64,000 nt of DNA from Oscheius onirici. Taxonomy: Eukaryota > Nematoda > Chromadorea > Rhabditida > Rhabditidae. A program made the translations under genes and the position numbers. The DNA is taken from contig OW051470.1 in NCBI GenBank assembly GCA_932521025.1, positions 9,286,501 through 9,350,500 of the forward strand, read 5' to 3'. Positions 10,797 to 21,570 of the stretch are shown in pieces; the first letter of the stretch is position 1, and each line of letters opens with the position of its first letter. The notes under the pieces were generated by a model that worked only from the letters and a program-made list of their open reading frames with translations, did not search any database and was not told where the DNA came from.

Positions 10797-11411
10797 TTAG
10801 TTTGTTGGGTTGGAACGTTCGTGCTTCTTGCCGCCCTTCTGTTCCACGTGGCCTCGGCAATGTCCCGTCTCGCAATCCTGAAATTTGAATGTTGAAGAAA
10901 TATGGCACCAAAAGCTTACCGAATCACTTCCACTGCTGCTATCCTGCCAATTGCGGGGCTTCTTGTAGATGCAGCAACATTTGCTTTTCTTTTTGCCTAG
11001 ATGCTCGTTGTCCACTGAAAAGGGGGAAATTAGTGGCACTTCCCCCCCCCCCCCCCCGTTTTTTTCGTTCTGAGTCTATTTTTGAACAATTTTAGTTTTA
11101 AAAGCTCAGATGAACCTAGAATATGACAAAAACATTGACTGGCACTGACAAAAGGCTAGTAAACGTCAAAAAATCCCTCAGGACAGATGACAGGTCTTTT
11201 TGGAGACCGAAGACAGCAAAAATTTACCTGTTTCCGTAGTCCATGCGACGTGGCGTCTTGGCTCAGTTCCTGTTGACGTCGTCGGCTGGGCTGAGAGGCG
11301 TAGAACGAGATCGCTGTTCGTGTTTTCCTGAAAACAATGTTGTGAAGATGAATAAGACGAAAAACTTACGTTTTTGACGGTTGTTTCCGTAACTTGCCTT
11401 GTAGCTGACAT
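10797..11411 (-). CDS. PPP1R11: Protein phosphatase 1 inhibitor-3 (PPP1R11)
   Basis: Small intrinsically disordered inhibitor of protein phosphatase 1; the vertebrate protein also has ubiquitin-ligase activity. Four exons (11411-11370, 11327-11228, 11014-10920, 10877-10797) give 105 residues, against about 126 in human. Family blocks are in order: TETTV near the N-terminus, LVLRL, the PP1-binding region HVAWTTETVDNEHLGKKKSK, the cysteine run KCCCIYKKPR, a serine/aspartate stretch (SSSGSDSD) and CETGHCRGH. The human proline-rich tail is absent. The start codon is 310 bases from the Ku80 start on the other strand, so the two genes probably share a bidirectional promoter. Confidence 0.93.
11045..11057 (+). 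repeat. Poly-C tract in an intron of PPP1R11
   Basis: A run of more than ten cytosines just before TTTTTTCG. Similar runs lie near 15645 (after Ku80) and 57920 (INTS4 intron). No function is implied. Confidence 0.6.
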
Positions 11412-11721
11412 TGTTTATTCACTGAAATTGTTTTCTGTTCATTTTGTCAAGAAAAAAACTTAGAATATGAGAGAAAACAAGACGGACATGGCTGTTGACA
11501 AAGAAGGAGAAAATACGCAATGACGGCATTTTGCGTAAAAAGTCGCGGCAAAAGGGGGATTTTGAATTTCGCAAGCTTTTGGAAATTCCCTCAGGTTTTT
11601 CTCCTAGCTTTGCCTCATTTTCTTTGCCGTTTTCTCGAATTTTTGCTTTAAAATTGCTTGCGCACCACTAGAGAAAAAACTTAAAACCTATCGTAGTATA
11701 AAAAAAAGGTTTTTCAGGATA
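11412..11721. promoter_or_regulatory. Bidirectional intergenic region between PPP1R11 and Ku80
   Basis: These 310 bases separate two divergent start codons, and no other coding sequence fits. A GGTTTTTCAG acceptor lies a few bases before the Ku80 ATG. Promoter activity is inferred from geometry only. Confidence 0.45.
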
Positions 11722-14700
11722 ATGAGCGACGACGAAGCTCCGAAAAAGAGGAAGATTCTGAAGAAGGACAAATACGACGCGCTTATCATCGTTCTGGACT
11801 GTGGCAAGAACATGGAGAAGGAAGAAAAGAACGGTCGAAGTTCGTTCGATTGCGCCAAACAGGCCGTCGACTGGATCCTGTCGAGAAAGGTAAAAATTAG
11901 TTTTTCTCAAGTTTCTGCTTCAGATCTTCACCCAGGCCAAGGATCACATCAATCTAGTGCTTCTGGGAGGCGAGGAGACGAAAAATAGCCTGAAAGCTGC
12001 TCACATTGTCGTCAGAGAAGAATACCTGGCTCCGGTCAGCTTTGATCATCTCAAGCTTCTCCAAAATGAAATTCAGCTCACAGAAAATACGGGAAACGGT
12101 ATTATTTAATTATTTTGGGGGAAAACACTTTTTAGTTGTTGACGCGCTTCTGGTGGCCGTTGACGCTATGAAGCAACAGACGGAAGGAGATGCAGCCATC
12201 GAAAACAAGACAATTTTGATCGTTTCCAATTCCGAGTCGCCGCTGAAGGGAGCCGAAAAGCTGGAACATCTGAAGAGAGCCATTCAGGCTCTGGATGTGG
12301 ATCTCTGCGTGATGTGAGCATATTTTTCATGTTCTGGCAGATTTTTCTCCCTTTTTTTTGCCTAAGCGTCGTTTGGGCGTCTAGCGCTCTGCCACTGCGC
12401 TATGTCAATAATGTCCGTCAAATCGTCAAAATTCATAAAAATAACTAAAAATGACGATTTTCAGGGGAATTGACGGCTCCAGCAGCTCCGAATGTGCCCA
12501 GACCGTCAGCCAATTCGTCCAACAGGTCGACGGGACGACAATCAGCTTCGAGGAAGCCAACTCAGCCCTGCACAACTTTACGCAAAAGAATACGGCGGCT
12601 AGGGCGATGAAGAAGAACTGGGAAATTCTGCCGGGCATAGCTCTGCCTCTCGCCTTCCATGTGCGCTCGACCCCGGCCAAAAACCCACTAAAAGCTGTCG
12701 CCGTGGACGAAAAGGGCACTGAAATCCGACGCGATGTCCAGTATTTCGTCAAAAATCAGCCCAAAGACGAATTTGTCGATGAGGAGTTGGAGACTGACGG
12801 AAAGCAAGTAGAGAAGTCGGACCTCGTCTACGGTACCTTTTTGGAGCCTTTTTTACTCCAAAATACGAAATGGTGACATCCAAAACCCAGTTTTAGGCTT
12901 TCTTTTCGGCAAATCGAAAATCGTCTTGACCGACGACGACATGGCCGAATACAAGGGACACAACTTCAACGAGGGCGAAAAGGGAGGCTGTCTGAAGTTG
13001 CTCCAGTTCACGAAGAGAAGCAACGTAAGTTTAGCGGTTTTTGGAGAAGATTCAGCGCGAAACAACTACTATAACCCGGTAGAAAAACAGACTAGTGTAC
13101 TGTATTTTTACCAAGAGACGGTTCTCCGTGCCGATCCTAGAAAAATAGACCGAACCCTGCTTATCCTAAAAGTAGAAGCTACAGTAACTCGTTAGCGAAA
13201 CACCCTAGGGCATAACTGTATATCGTAGCTGGTTGTTACTGATAGTTACTGTAACTTTTCTAATTTTAGGATAAACAGTTGCTCAGTGTATAGGCTGAGA
13301 TACAGTAGTCTTCAGTAAAAGTTTTCAGAATTCTTCTGATTTCCCCCATTTTCAGATTCCTCCCAGCTTCTTCATCGGAACAAATTCCTATACAGTCCTG
13401 CCTTCTTATGACAAGAAGAACGCGATCAGAGACGCCGTAAGAACATCATTTTTAGTCAAAATAAGCCAATTTTTCAGAAGACGATGAACCTGACTCTCTC
13501 CCTTATCGAGAGCATGTTGAAGGGAGACACCGTGGCCATTTGCCGATACGCCTATCATGCTTCTGCTCATCTACAACTGATGGCTCTTTTGCCGAGACGA
13601 GATGAGGAGACGGGACAGTTGGTAAGTTTTTTTTTTATCTCTTTTGCTTGCCTTATCTTGAAAAACTCGCTAAATTCCGCTCTCTGAATAGCTGTAGGTT
13701 GGAAAGCTGACAGAAAATATCCCACAGGGTCCTTTCGAGCTGAATCGACAAGAAATAACAAAACGGTCTCAAACCCAGCGAGCTCTTGAATCCCAAATTT
13801 GAACGAAAATCAAAAGAAGTAAAATATCATAAATGCTAAGTTTGAGACATTCTCAGAGAGCCCATTTTTCTTCTTATCCTGGGGTCACTACTTCAGAAGA
13901 AGAAGAAAGTGCTGAAGCATTTTCCAAAAAGCACAGAGCTTCGAAATTTATGGAGATCGAACCAGAGACATTTCCTTGCGGAAAAATCTTTCCGGCTTTT
14001 TCACCGGACTCATCACTTCATGTATGCCAAACTCTTGATGGAAACCGATAAAAAAGATCGAGATTTGAAGTGTTTACCAAAAAATAGACACATAACCAAA
14101 TGTATAACCATATTCTGTTCGTTTTCGCATGATTTCTAACTTTCTCTATTTCAGTACATGACAGCCATTCGCCTGCCCTTCATGGACGACTGGCGTCCAT
14201 TCTCCCTACCGGACGTCTCCCTCCGTGGACCGGCTCCCTCGTCCGAACAGCTCTCAGCGATTGATGACCTCATCGACGCCATGGATCTCTCAAAAAGGTC
14301 AGTTTCCCTCTATTTTTGGCATAAACATCGAAAATTTCCAGTGAAGCCGACCACAAAGCTGTACCGAATCCCTTCTTTCAACGCCAATGCACGCTGATGA
14401 AGATGAAAGCCATGAAGGCGATGAATTGTGACGGCGACGTCGATCTCGAACCATCAGTCTTCTTGAAAAGAGGCCTAGAGCCCGATCCTAAGCTTGTCGA
14501 TTCGGAAAACTTCAAGTTTGTTCACTTTTTGGGCCAAAAGAACCAATAATTACAGAAATATCACATCATCGTTGGCTGAAATCTTCGGCTTGGAGGAAAT
14601 TAAACGGATCAAGAGGACGAGAAAAGAGTACTTGGCTCAGAACAAGTGGGTTTTTACCGGTTCTGAGGAGGCGAGATGACTAGAAGTTAGCTAGAATCTA

Positions 14701-15604
14701 TAATCTTTTCGATCTCTCGTCCTGCTGTCTTTTTGCTATCTCTTTATTATTCTTCTGATCTTCTGAATTCTGTGCTTAGAGCTCGCAGATGGCTCAATTA
14801 CTAACTTTCAGCAGTTTGAAGTCCTCTTTTTTAGTAGAAAGACTACATGCTGAGTATCATCCTGTCTCTCTTGACTAGGCCCGAGACTCTCTTGACTAGA
14901 TCAGAGAACTAGAAAATCAGAAATTTGTTCTTTGACAAGCCTGTAACTGTCAGTTAGTGGACTCCCTTCCTATAGACCTCAATTTCGCACATCGCTAACG
15001 TAACTCATTTGACTAATTCCTCAATTTTCAGAGACCACCTGAAGGGCTTTGACGACGCCGATTTCGACGACGAAGAAGATGATGACGATCTCGTCAAGAC
15101 CGAAATCATTCCCATCGTCCCGGACCCGGATGGGCCGCAGAAAAAATTCTGGGACAAGGTCCGGAAGGCTCTAGAGAGTGGCGGGACGGCCATTAACACG
15201 TGGACGAATCACGTCGCCTCTGACATGGGTCTCTTCGATGACAGTAATCTGGTCAGTTTTTGGCTCAAAAACGCTAAATTTTAGTCCATTTTAGTCCTTA
15301 AAAACGCTCTAATTTCAGGCCCCAGTGGAAAAATTCAAGATTTTGAGAGCCGAAATGCTCCAAACGGGAAGAGCTGCAGACTTCAACAAATGGCTCATGT
15401 CGCTGCATGGAAACGACGAGTACAGTGATTTCTTTCAGTTTATGGATATTCGTACGTTGTTAGCTTTTAAAAGTTTCCAAAAATGGCATTGCAGGAAATG
15501 AACAGTCACTAATTACGCAGTCGGAAACAGCCGAATCGTGGTATACCGAAGCGGAATCCGAAATGTACTGGTCCGGACTGCTGGATGACGAAAAGAAGGA
15601 CTAG
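11722..15604 (+). CDS. cku-80: Ku80 (XRCC5), DNA end-binding subunit
   Basis: One half of the Ku70/Ku80 ring that threads onto DNA double-strand ends for nonhomologous end joining and also protects telomeres. Thirteen exons join in phase to 703 residues (human 732): 11722-11889, 11924-12098, 12136-12313, 12465-12832, 12897-13024, 13356-13436, 13478-13621, 14155-14297, 14342-14515, 14556-14645, 15032-15251, 15319-15451 and 15495-15604. The N-terminal von Willebrand-like domain reads DALIIVLDCGKNM. The Ku core includes DLVYGFLFGKSKIVL, LKLLQFTKRSNIPPSFFIG and YHASAHLQLMALLP. Then come RLPFMDDWR, an acidic stretch (DDADFDDEEDDDD) and a C-terminal helical domain. A basic patch (PKKRKILKK) at the start may be a nuclear localisation signal. 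No sign of decay. Confidence 0.93.
13155..13285. mobile_element. Small inverted repeat in a Ku80 intron
   Basis: TATCCTAAAA, then GTAGAAGCTACAGTAACT on the left, is matched inverted by AGTTACTGTAACTTTTCTAA and TTTTAGGATAAACA on the right. The roughly 130-base unit lies within the 331-base intron 5 and looks like a short MITE. Confidence 0.5.
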
Positions 15605-16137
15605 ACGACGAGAAAGAAGAAGCAATGAAAACTCTGTGATTTTACCCCCCCCCCCGGTTTTGTATATATTTCATTTTGAAAACAAGTTTGTGTAGGCATA
15701 AATTGACTTTATTTCAACGTTCTTTTCAAAATGTTATGTGGTTTGTGGCCATTTTATTCCTGCAAAATATCCAACTGTATCTACGAAAGACGAACTGATT
15801 GTCGCCAATACTTTGTGTGAGCCTTAGGAAGATGTTTGGAGGTTGTTTCTAACCATTTGGAGCATACCGTTTCAATAGAAAGAAAATCGTGAATGCCCAA
15901 AAATAGAATTTGTATCCCATTTATCTTTCTGTAAAAAAAACTTGCTCTTACCCAATTTCAAATTTTCCCGAGCATAAAAGGAAACAATTTTACCATATTT
16001 TGCTGTGCAACAATTTGCAAAAAGATTTGAAGAGAAGAGGAACCGTACCCGGATTGTTTGGCTCGAAACGGCGCATCTTACCAACAGACTAAATTTTTAT
16101 ATTGCCTAGCTTCTTATAATTTCCAAATTTTTCAGGT
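15605..16137. other. Intergenic region, no gene seen
   Basis: Holds a poly-C run near 15645 and AT-rich sequence. No exon is supported. A TTTTTCAG acceptor two bases before the next start codon suggests trans-splicing of the downstream gene. Confidence 0.35.
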
Positions 16138-19100
16138 ATGGCCGCTCAAATAAGAACCGATCTGCTTTCTATGGCTCTAGGTGACGTGGAGCCGTTGACG
16201 TCTCAGCAAATAGAGGTTCGTTTTCCCTCAGTTCCTGCTAAAAAAAACCCCTCAAAATTCAGCAACTTCTAGCCGAGCTCCAGAACGAATGTCGCCTTCT
16301 GAACGACGAGATCAGTGGCTTCTATGGCATCAACCTGCTCAAAATAGCCGATAAATATTCGCCGGCGGTCAAAAGCATGATTCGAATGATCATCAGACGG
16401 CGCGACCTCTTTCCCGGCTACAAGGAAACTCCCGGATTCTATAGAATGGACCAATTTGGTACGATTTTACTGTATATTCAAGGAAAAGTGCATTTTTTGT
16501 TGAAAACTGAAATGGACTAAAAATGGATAAAATTGCAGCCTCGGTCGTCAGATGGTACGAGCGAAAGTGCGCACATCGAAATATGATCTACAGCTATTCG
16601 GATCGACTGGAGACGATCAGCTGCGAGGAATTTGAAAACTACATTAGAAACGAGATTTTGCCGGTAATGCAGCGGCTACAGAGCAAGGTAGGCAGGAGTT
16701 TTTGATACCATATGGGAATTGAATCTAAACTATCTGAAACGTGTCTGTGGTGGACGATCAGCTGTGAGGAGTGTTTGTTTGCTTGTCCGGGACCACAAAT
16801 GATTGTGACTAGTCATAAATTGTCAAGAAAAGATAATTAGTTTTTGACTTGGAGTGAGAACAAGGTTGTCATGAGAAGCTAGGCTTTGTCAAAAGATTAG
16901 TCAATTTAGATGGGAATCTAGAACTTGGACAGAAAATATTTCGTACTTCTGAGCCAGGGAGGCGACAGCCGTCGCAGACTGTTTCTAGAAACAAAAAAGC
17001 AACGTGCCAAAGCCTTACAATTAGAAATGTGGTATAAAAAAGATCAACTGTGGTAAAGTTACTTGCCTGGACGAAATGAAATGATAAAATTTGTTTCTCC
17101 ATATCGAAACTCGGACTTGTTTAAGATAAAATAAACTTCGACAAAAAGCGTGCCAATTCTTTTTTTTTTTTCGTATCGCTAAGTATTGCACAGCTTTCTT
17201 TCCCTTGAGTACGACTGTGATAAAGCTAGGGATGACAAAGGCAAACGAAAACCCGTCAAAGACGGTGGACACCTCCATTTACTCATTTTATCATGTAGTA
17301 ATTTTTTTTTACATATTTTTGGGTCGAGTTCACCGTGTAAAACGACCTACGGGAGAAAATTGATCGAAAATTGAAAGTTTCGCTGACGATTTCTGGCAAA
17401 TTTTGTTCAGATTTTCACTTCCTGTGGGTTGTTACAATTTCATGTTTATGATATGTTTAGGAGCTCTACAAGACGGCCTACCGTCTAATCTGCGAAGAGG
17501 GCATCATCAGCAGTTGTCCAGCTCCGACGCCTCGTCTTATCAGTACCAAGCAGCTCGTCGGCTCTACCCTTTTGGACGAAATTGACGAAGGAGTCAGTCA
17601 GCAAGGTCTGGAACACGATACCGACGCCGTCAGATGGTTCTCAGCCCAAAATGTATTTCTGACGCTTCACCATTTTCGCCGAATGGATATTGGCGAGAAG
17701 GGCATGCTCTGCTTTGAGGATCTTCACGAACTGTAGGTTTTTGAGCTTTTTTTTTTGCTGCTTTTTAGTCTAAAAAAATTGAATTTTAAACTAAATTTAG
17801 CGGACACATCAACCCCGTCTTCCTGAAAGGCTTCTGGAACAGTCCGCGCTGCTTCAAATTCACCCGGCCGGCAGAAAGTGAAGAGGGAGAAGCTCAGAAG
17901 GAACACGTGGAAACGGACCTCTCCGGACTGATTCTACTCTTGCGTCTTCTTTTCAAAATCTCAACGACGTATGAACTGGAGCCGAGGTTCGAGTGCCAAA
18001 TGGTGAGCTTTTCTTCGAGTCTTTGGAAAAACGACGAGAATCGAGTAGTATGAATGGTACAGACGGACTGGGACGATGTGATTGGTAGCCGAAAAGTGGC
18101 TTGAATTCCGGTCTCCGAGGCGACTTTTGCATGCTGGAAGCGCTGCGATTTCACCGTCTTGACGCTTAGGCCGGAAAATTAAAGGACTGCTAGTCGTTTT
18201 CTGTCTCGATTTTCTGCATCTAGAGACCAGCTAGTGGACGAAGAATGATGCGCCACAGCAACATTTATTCTCTCTTCTCCACTGAATGAGGAATACGAGA
18301 TGGATACCCATACCTCTTGGACGTAGAATCTGTTCTTCTCGCGAGCCGTCGCAGACCATCAATATGAAGCCTTTTTGCCTTGTCGCAGTGAGCGAGTTTA
18401 GCGCCTAAAGAAAGCCGTTTCTGAGGGAGCACTCAAAGGTGTCCCACCAAAATTCTATCCATTTCGATAGCTCCCACATCCCTCGGTTCGGCATCGCTCT
18501 CCGGTGAAGTACTTTGCATCTAATTCTCCACGGGTCACTCGCTTCAAGGTTCTGGAAATCAGTTCCGGTAATAGGGCCACCTTAAAACTGTCTGTGTTTG
18601 AGTCTCAGTCCAATTCGATTCATCGCCATTTTTTTCGTTTTTACTTTCGTCTTTAGAAAAAAAATGTTTGGAACACGCTTGTTTGGCAAGTCCCCGGCCA
18701 GTTTGGCCCGCTGCCCTGCTTGTAGGAAGCTGAATATGGCCATGAAACCAGTTGTAATGGATTGAGATCAGAGATGTGCTGGACGGGAAATTTTTTTGAG
18801 TTCCCAAATCTCGCGCGGGATCCCGCGGGATAATTCTGACTACGTTTCTCACTTTTTTGAGCTTATCGACTGAAAAAAACGAAGGAAAAAAATGGTTTTA
18901 GGCACTATTGATCACTATATTTTCTGCCATCATCAAAGCCGACATTATCAATTGCCAACTGTCGCTAATGACCATTTTTTCAGATACCTCTGACACAGTA
19001 AAAGCCAAAGACTGTATAAGCTCCAAGTTCAAAAGTTACTTGTTATCTAATCCTGCAACTCTTGACTGGATATAATAGTACAATTCTCGTGACCATGAAC

Positions 19101-20073
19101 AAACACAGTCAATCCCAGACATCATAGCTTTTTAATAGTTTAGATGCTCCATTCTTTGTATTCTTACAACCTCTTTCAGTTACCTTTTTCAAAACAAGTC
19201 AAACAGCAACAAAACATAATTTTAGAGCGAAAAACTGCCCAGAAACAGCAAAAACGGAAATTTGAGAAATCCCGCGGGACGCGGGATAATTTTTGGATTC
19301 ACTAATCCCGTCCCGCGGGATATTTTTTTTTCCAATCCCGCACATCTCTGATTGAGATGCTGGACAGAATAGGCTCCTTTGGTTCAATAGAGGGAATATA
19401 ATGAGAGGACGATCTGAGAAAATTCTCTGAGAAGAAAATGCTGAAGAATCTCAGCCGTGTTGAAGCGAATGGATTCCCTTGGTACAACCAATACCACTGT
19501 ATCTCATCAAAGCACTGATTCAGCAGACAGGCGGAGAGAATGATGAGACAGCGCAGACAGCCTTCGCCTAGTGAGACGGAGACTCCCAGCCTCCCAACTC
19601 TTGCACGGCTTGTCGGACTTTCAAAAGTTGTCCGGGTGTGGCAGCCTTAGAGTAAAAAACAACCCATTTATTTAGTTTTTATCTAAAAATACTTTTTTCA
19701 GGAATACAAGCCAATTTTGAACTACGTCTTCTGCTGTCTGAGCGAGAGCTGGGAGACGTCATGGAGCCGTCAACATTTCGAGCACATCGTTACGAGTCTA
19801 CATCAGGAAATTGTTCGTTACGACAACGCGACAGATATCCGCGTCGAGGACATGGTCAGCGTCCTGCTCCACTTTTTGAATCCTGCCGATCCACAAAGGT
19901 TTTTCCTTATTTTTAGTCTAAAAATGCCAAAAAATTGCAGAATTCACTTGTCAGACGTCATCAGTTTGGACAAAAATCTCCGCCCTGGTGCTTTTTCGCA
20001 GTCTTCACTCTTCCTCGGAATGCTCGTCGACGCCAAAAAGTTCTATTGCTACGATAATCGAAGCGGCGTCTGA
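16138..20073 (+). CDS. rsa-1: PP2A B''-type regulatory subunit, RSA-1-like
   Basis: Seven exons (16138-16215, 16263-16458, 16539-16687, 17461-17732, 17801-18002, 19702-19898, 19941-20073) join in phase to 408 residues, about the size of C. elegans RSA-1, which targets PP2A to centrosomes during spindle assembly. The N-terminal half is helical (LLAELQNECRLLNDEI). The second half carries EF-hand-like blocks of the PPP2R3/B'' kind: FLTLHHFRRMDIGEKGM, LCFEDLHEL, and VEDMVSVLLHFLNPADPQRI followed by HLSDVI. Canonical calcium ligands are not obvious. The family call rests on my alignment of these blocks to B'' subunits, not on a search, and the RSA-1 name is tentative. The 1.7-kb intron 5 contains a hAT-type element. 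The start follows TTTTTCAG. Confidence 0.55.
18769..19350. mobile_element. Non-autonomous hAT-type transposon with perfect 8-bp target duplication
   Basis: The 582-base element begins CAGAGATGTGC and ends with its inverted form GCACATCTCTG. Beyond these, both ends carry CCCGCGGGA-rich repeats. The flanks 18761-18768 and 19351-19358 are both ATTGAGAT, a perfect 8-bp duplication typical of hAT transposition. The interior has no transposase frame. Part of it (about 18890-19010) recurs inverted at 40740-40925. It sits in the largest intron of the RSA-1-like gene. Confidence 0.85.
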
Positions 20074-21570
20074 AGCATCGTTTTAAAAGGGAAAAACACC
20101 CATTTTGATCTCTCCAACAGCCACCCAAAATGTCGCCTTATTTTGTATTGTCTGGCTATAAATATTGTTCATTTTGTTTCTTCTTTATGTTTATAGGTTA
20201 TTTTCCAGCTTTTTCTTACATTTCGATGCTGTAATCGAATTCTACGGCTTTACAAATCAACTTCTTGCTGAAATTCTTTATTTTTTACTGTTTACATGGT
20301 GTTTTGACCCCGCTTTTAAAAATTTGTTGCTATTTGCATGTGCTGAAGTCTTTTTTTAGCACGGAAGACGGGGAAAGCCGGAAATTAGTGGTATCAGGCT
20401 AAAAAATATTTGCGATTTGAATTGCAGCTCATTTTGGACGCCAATTTTTTTGGTTTCCTGTTGGCTTGGTGCGGCGCGCTGAACACTGAAAATCGCGATA
20501 ACTCGAATCAGCTCATCCAATCGGTGTGAAAATTTTTCCGAAAAAGACCACCGCAATTAACCTAAAAAAAAATTTGGGGTCGATATGTTGGAAAACAAAA
20601 ATTTGAAAAATATTTCATTTTCCAAAAACATGTCGATGTCCGCCGTTACTAGCGACACAAATCGGTGTGGGAAATCTACCGAACCGATTTCTCCCAAGTT
20701 TTGGCTAGAGGTTTAGAATCCACCCTATTCGTTGCGCGCAAACTTTCAGATCGATTGGATAACTCTGAATAGGTCTCCTCCGATGGGATTCTCCTGACTT
20801 AGCCGAAATGTCGGCCTTTTTTTCGACCACCATGAAAGCGCGCACCGGCGTCTAAAAGCGCTGCATTTTTTTGGACACCCTCAGCGCACCTACGGCTGTT
20901 CCGTATTCAGCGTTTTTTGCTAGTAGTGAGCGATAGGAAACATTCTTCGAATATTTAGCAAAAATGGCAAAATATATCCGTAAAAAGCGACTCGCAAAAA
21001 GAACGGTGGTTTGGATTCTACAAAAACAGGGGCAATATTATTTTGGGTCAAAGGAAAACCACAAACAACGTCACTTTCAGCTTCGTTCAGACGGTGTTGG
21101 AGTTTTACTTTGATCCAAAATAATATTGCCCTGTTTTTGTAGAATCCAATCCACCGTTCTTTTCGCGAATCGCTTTTTACAGATATATTAGTTTACAATT
21201 TTTTCACGTTCCTCTTCGAAGTTTTCACGGATTTTCCTGTTGTTTGACTCTATTTTTTATCAATAAACTTGAACAAATAGTTTCTTCATTATAAAAATAT
21301 TTTATAAGGAAAACGGGCGTTTTTACGCTCTAAATTTGGGGCAGAAACTTTTTTGGAGTTCAAAGGCTTTACATTGCTTGCGATCTTGATAAAGCCGACT
21401 TTCTATCTCCCTATTCAGAGGCCTTATTCGAACGAATCACTCCGTTCTAGAGCGAAAATACCGCCGAGTTACGCACACGGCTATTCACTATCGCCCCAAA
21501 ATCAACATAATCCTTTTTTCTCTTCATTTTTCACCAATTTCCATCGACAAAATACAAAAATATTGCAGAA
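20074..21570. other. Intergenic region, no gene seen apart from a foldback element
   Basis: About 1.5 kb without splice-supported coding sequence. It contains T-rich stretches, one foldback element (listed separately) and a TATTGCAG acceptor six bases before the next start codon. Confidence 0.35.
20966..21194. mobile_element. Palindromic foldback element with arms of about 80 bases
   Basis: The left arm (ATATATCCGTAAAAAGCG, AAGAACGGTGG, TTGGATTCTACAAAAACAGG, CAATATTATTTTGGGTCAAA) is repeated inverted at 21110-21194 with few mismatches. The spacer is about 50 bases. The near identity of the arms suggests recent activity or gene conversion. Confidence 0.7.

Noticed and set aside
11045-11057. 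Poly-C runs as possible i-motif regulatory elements
   Set aside because: Three runs at unrelated positions (11045, 15645, 57920) without conserved context; no functional evidence.
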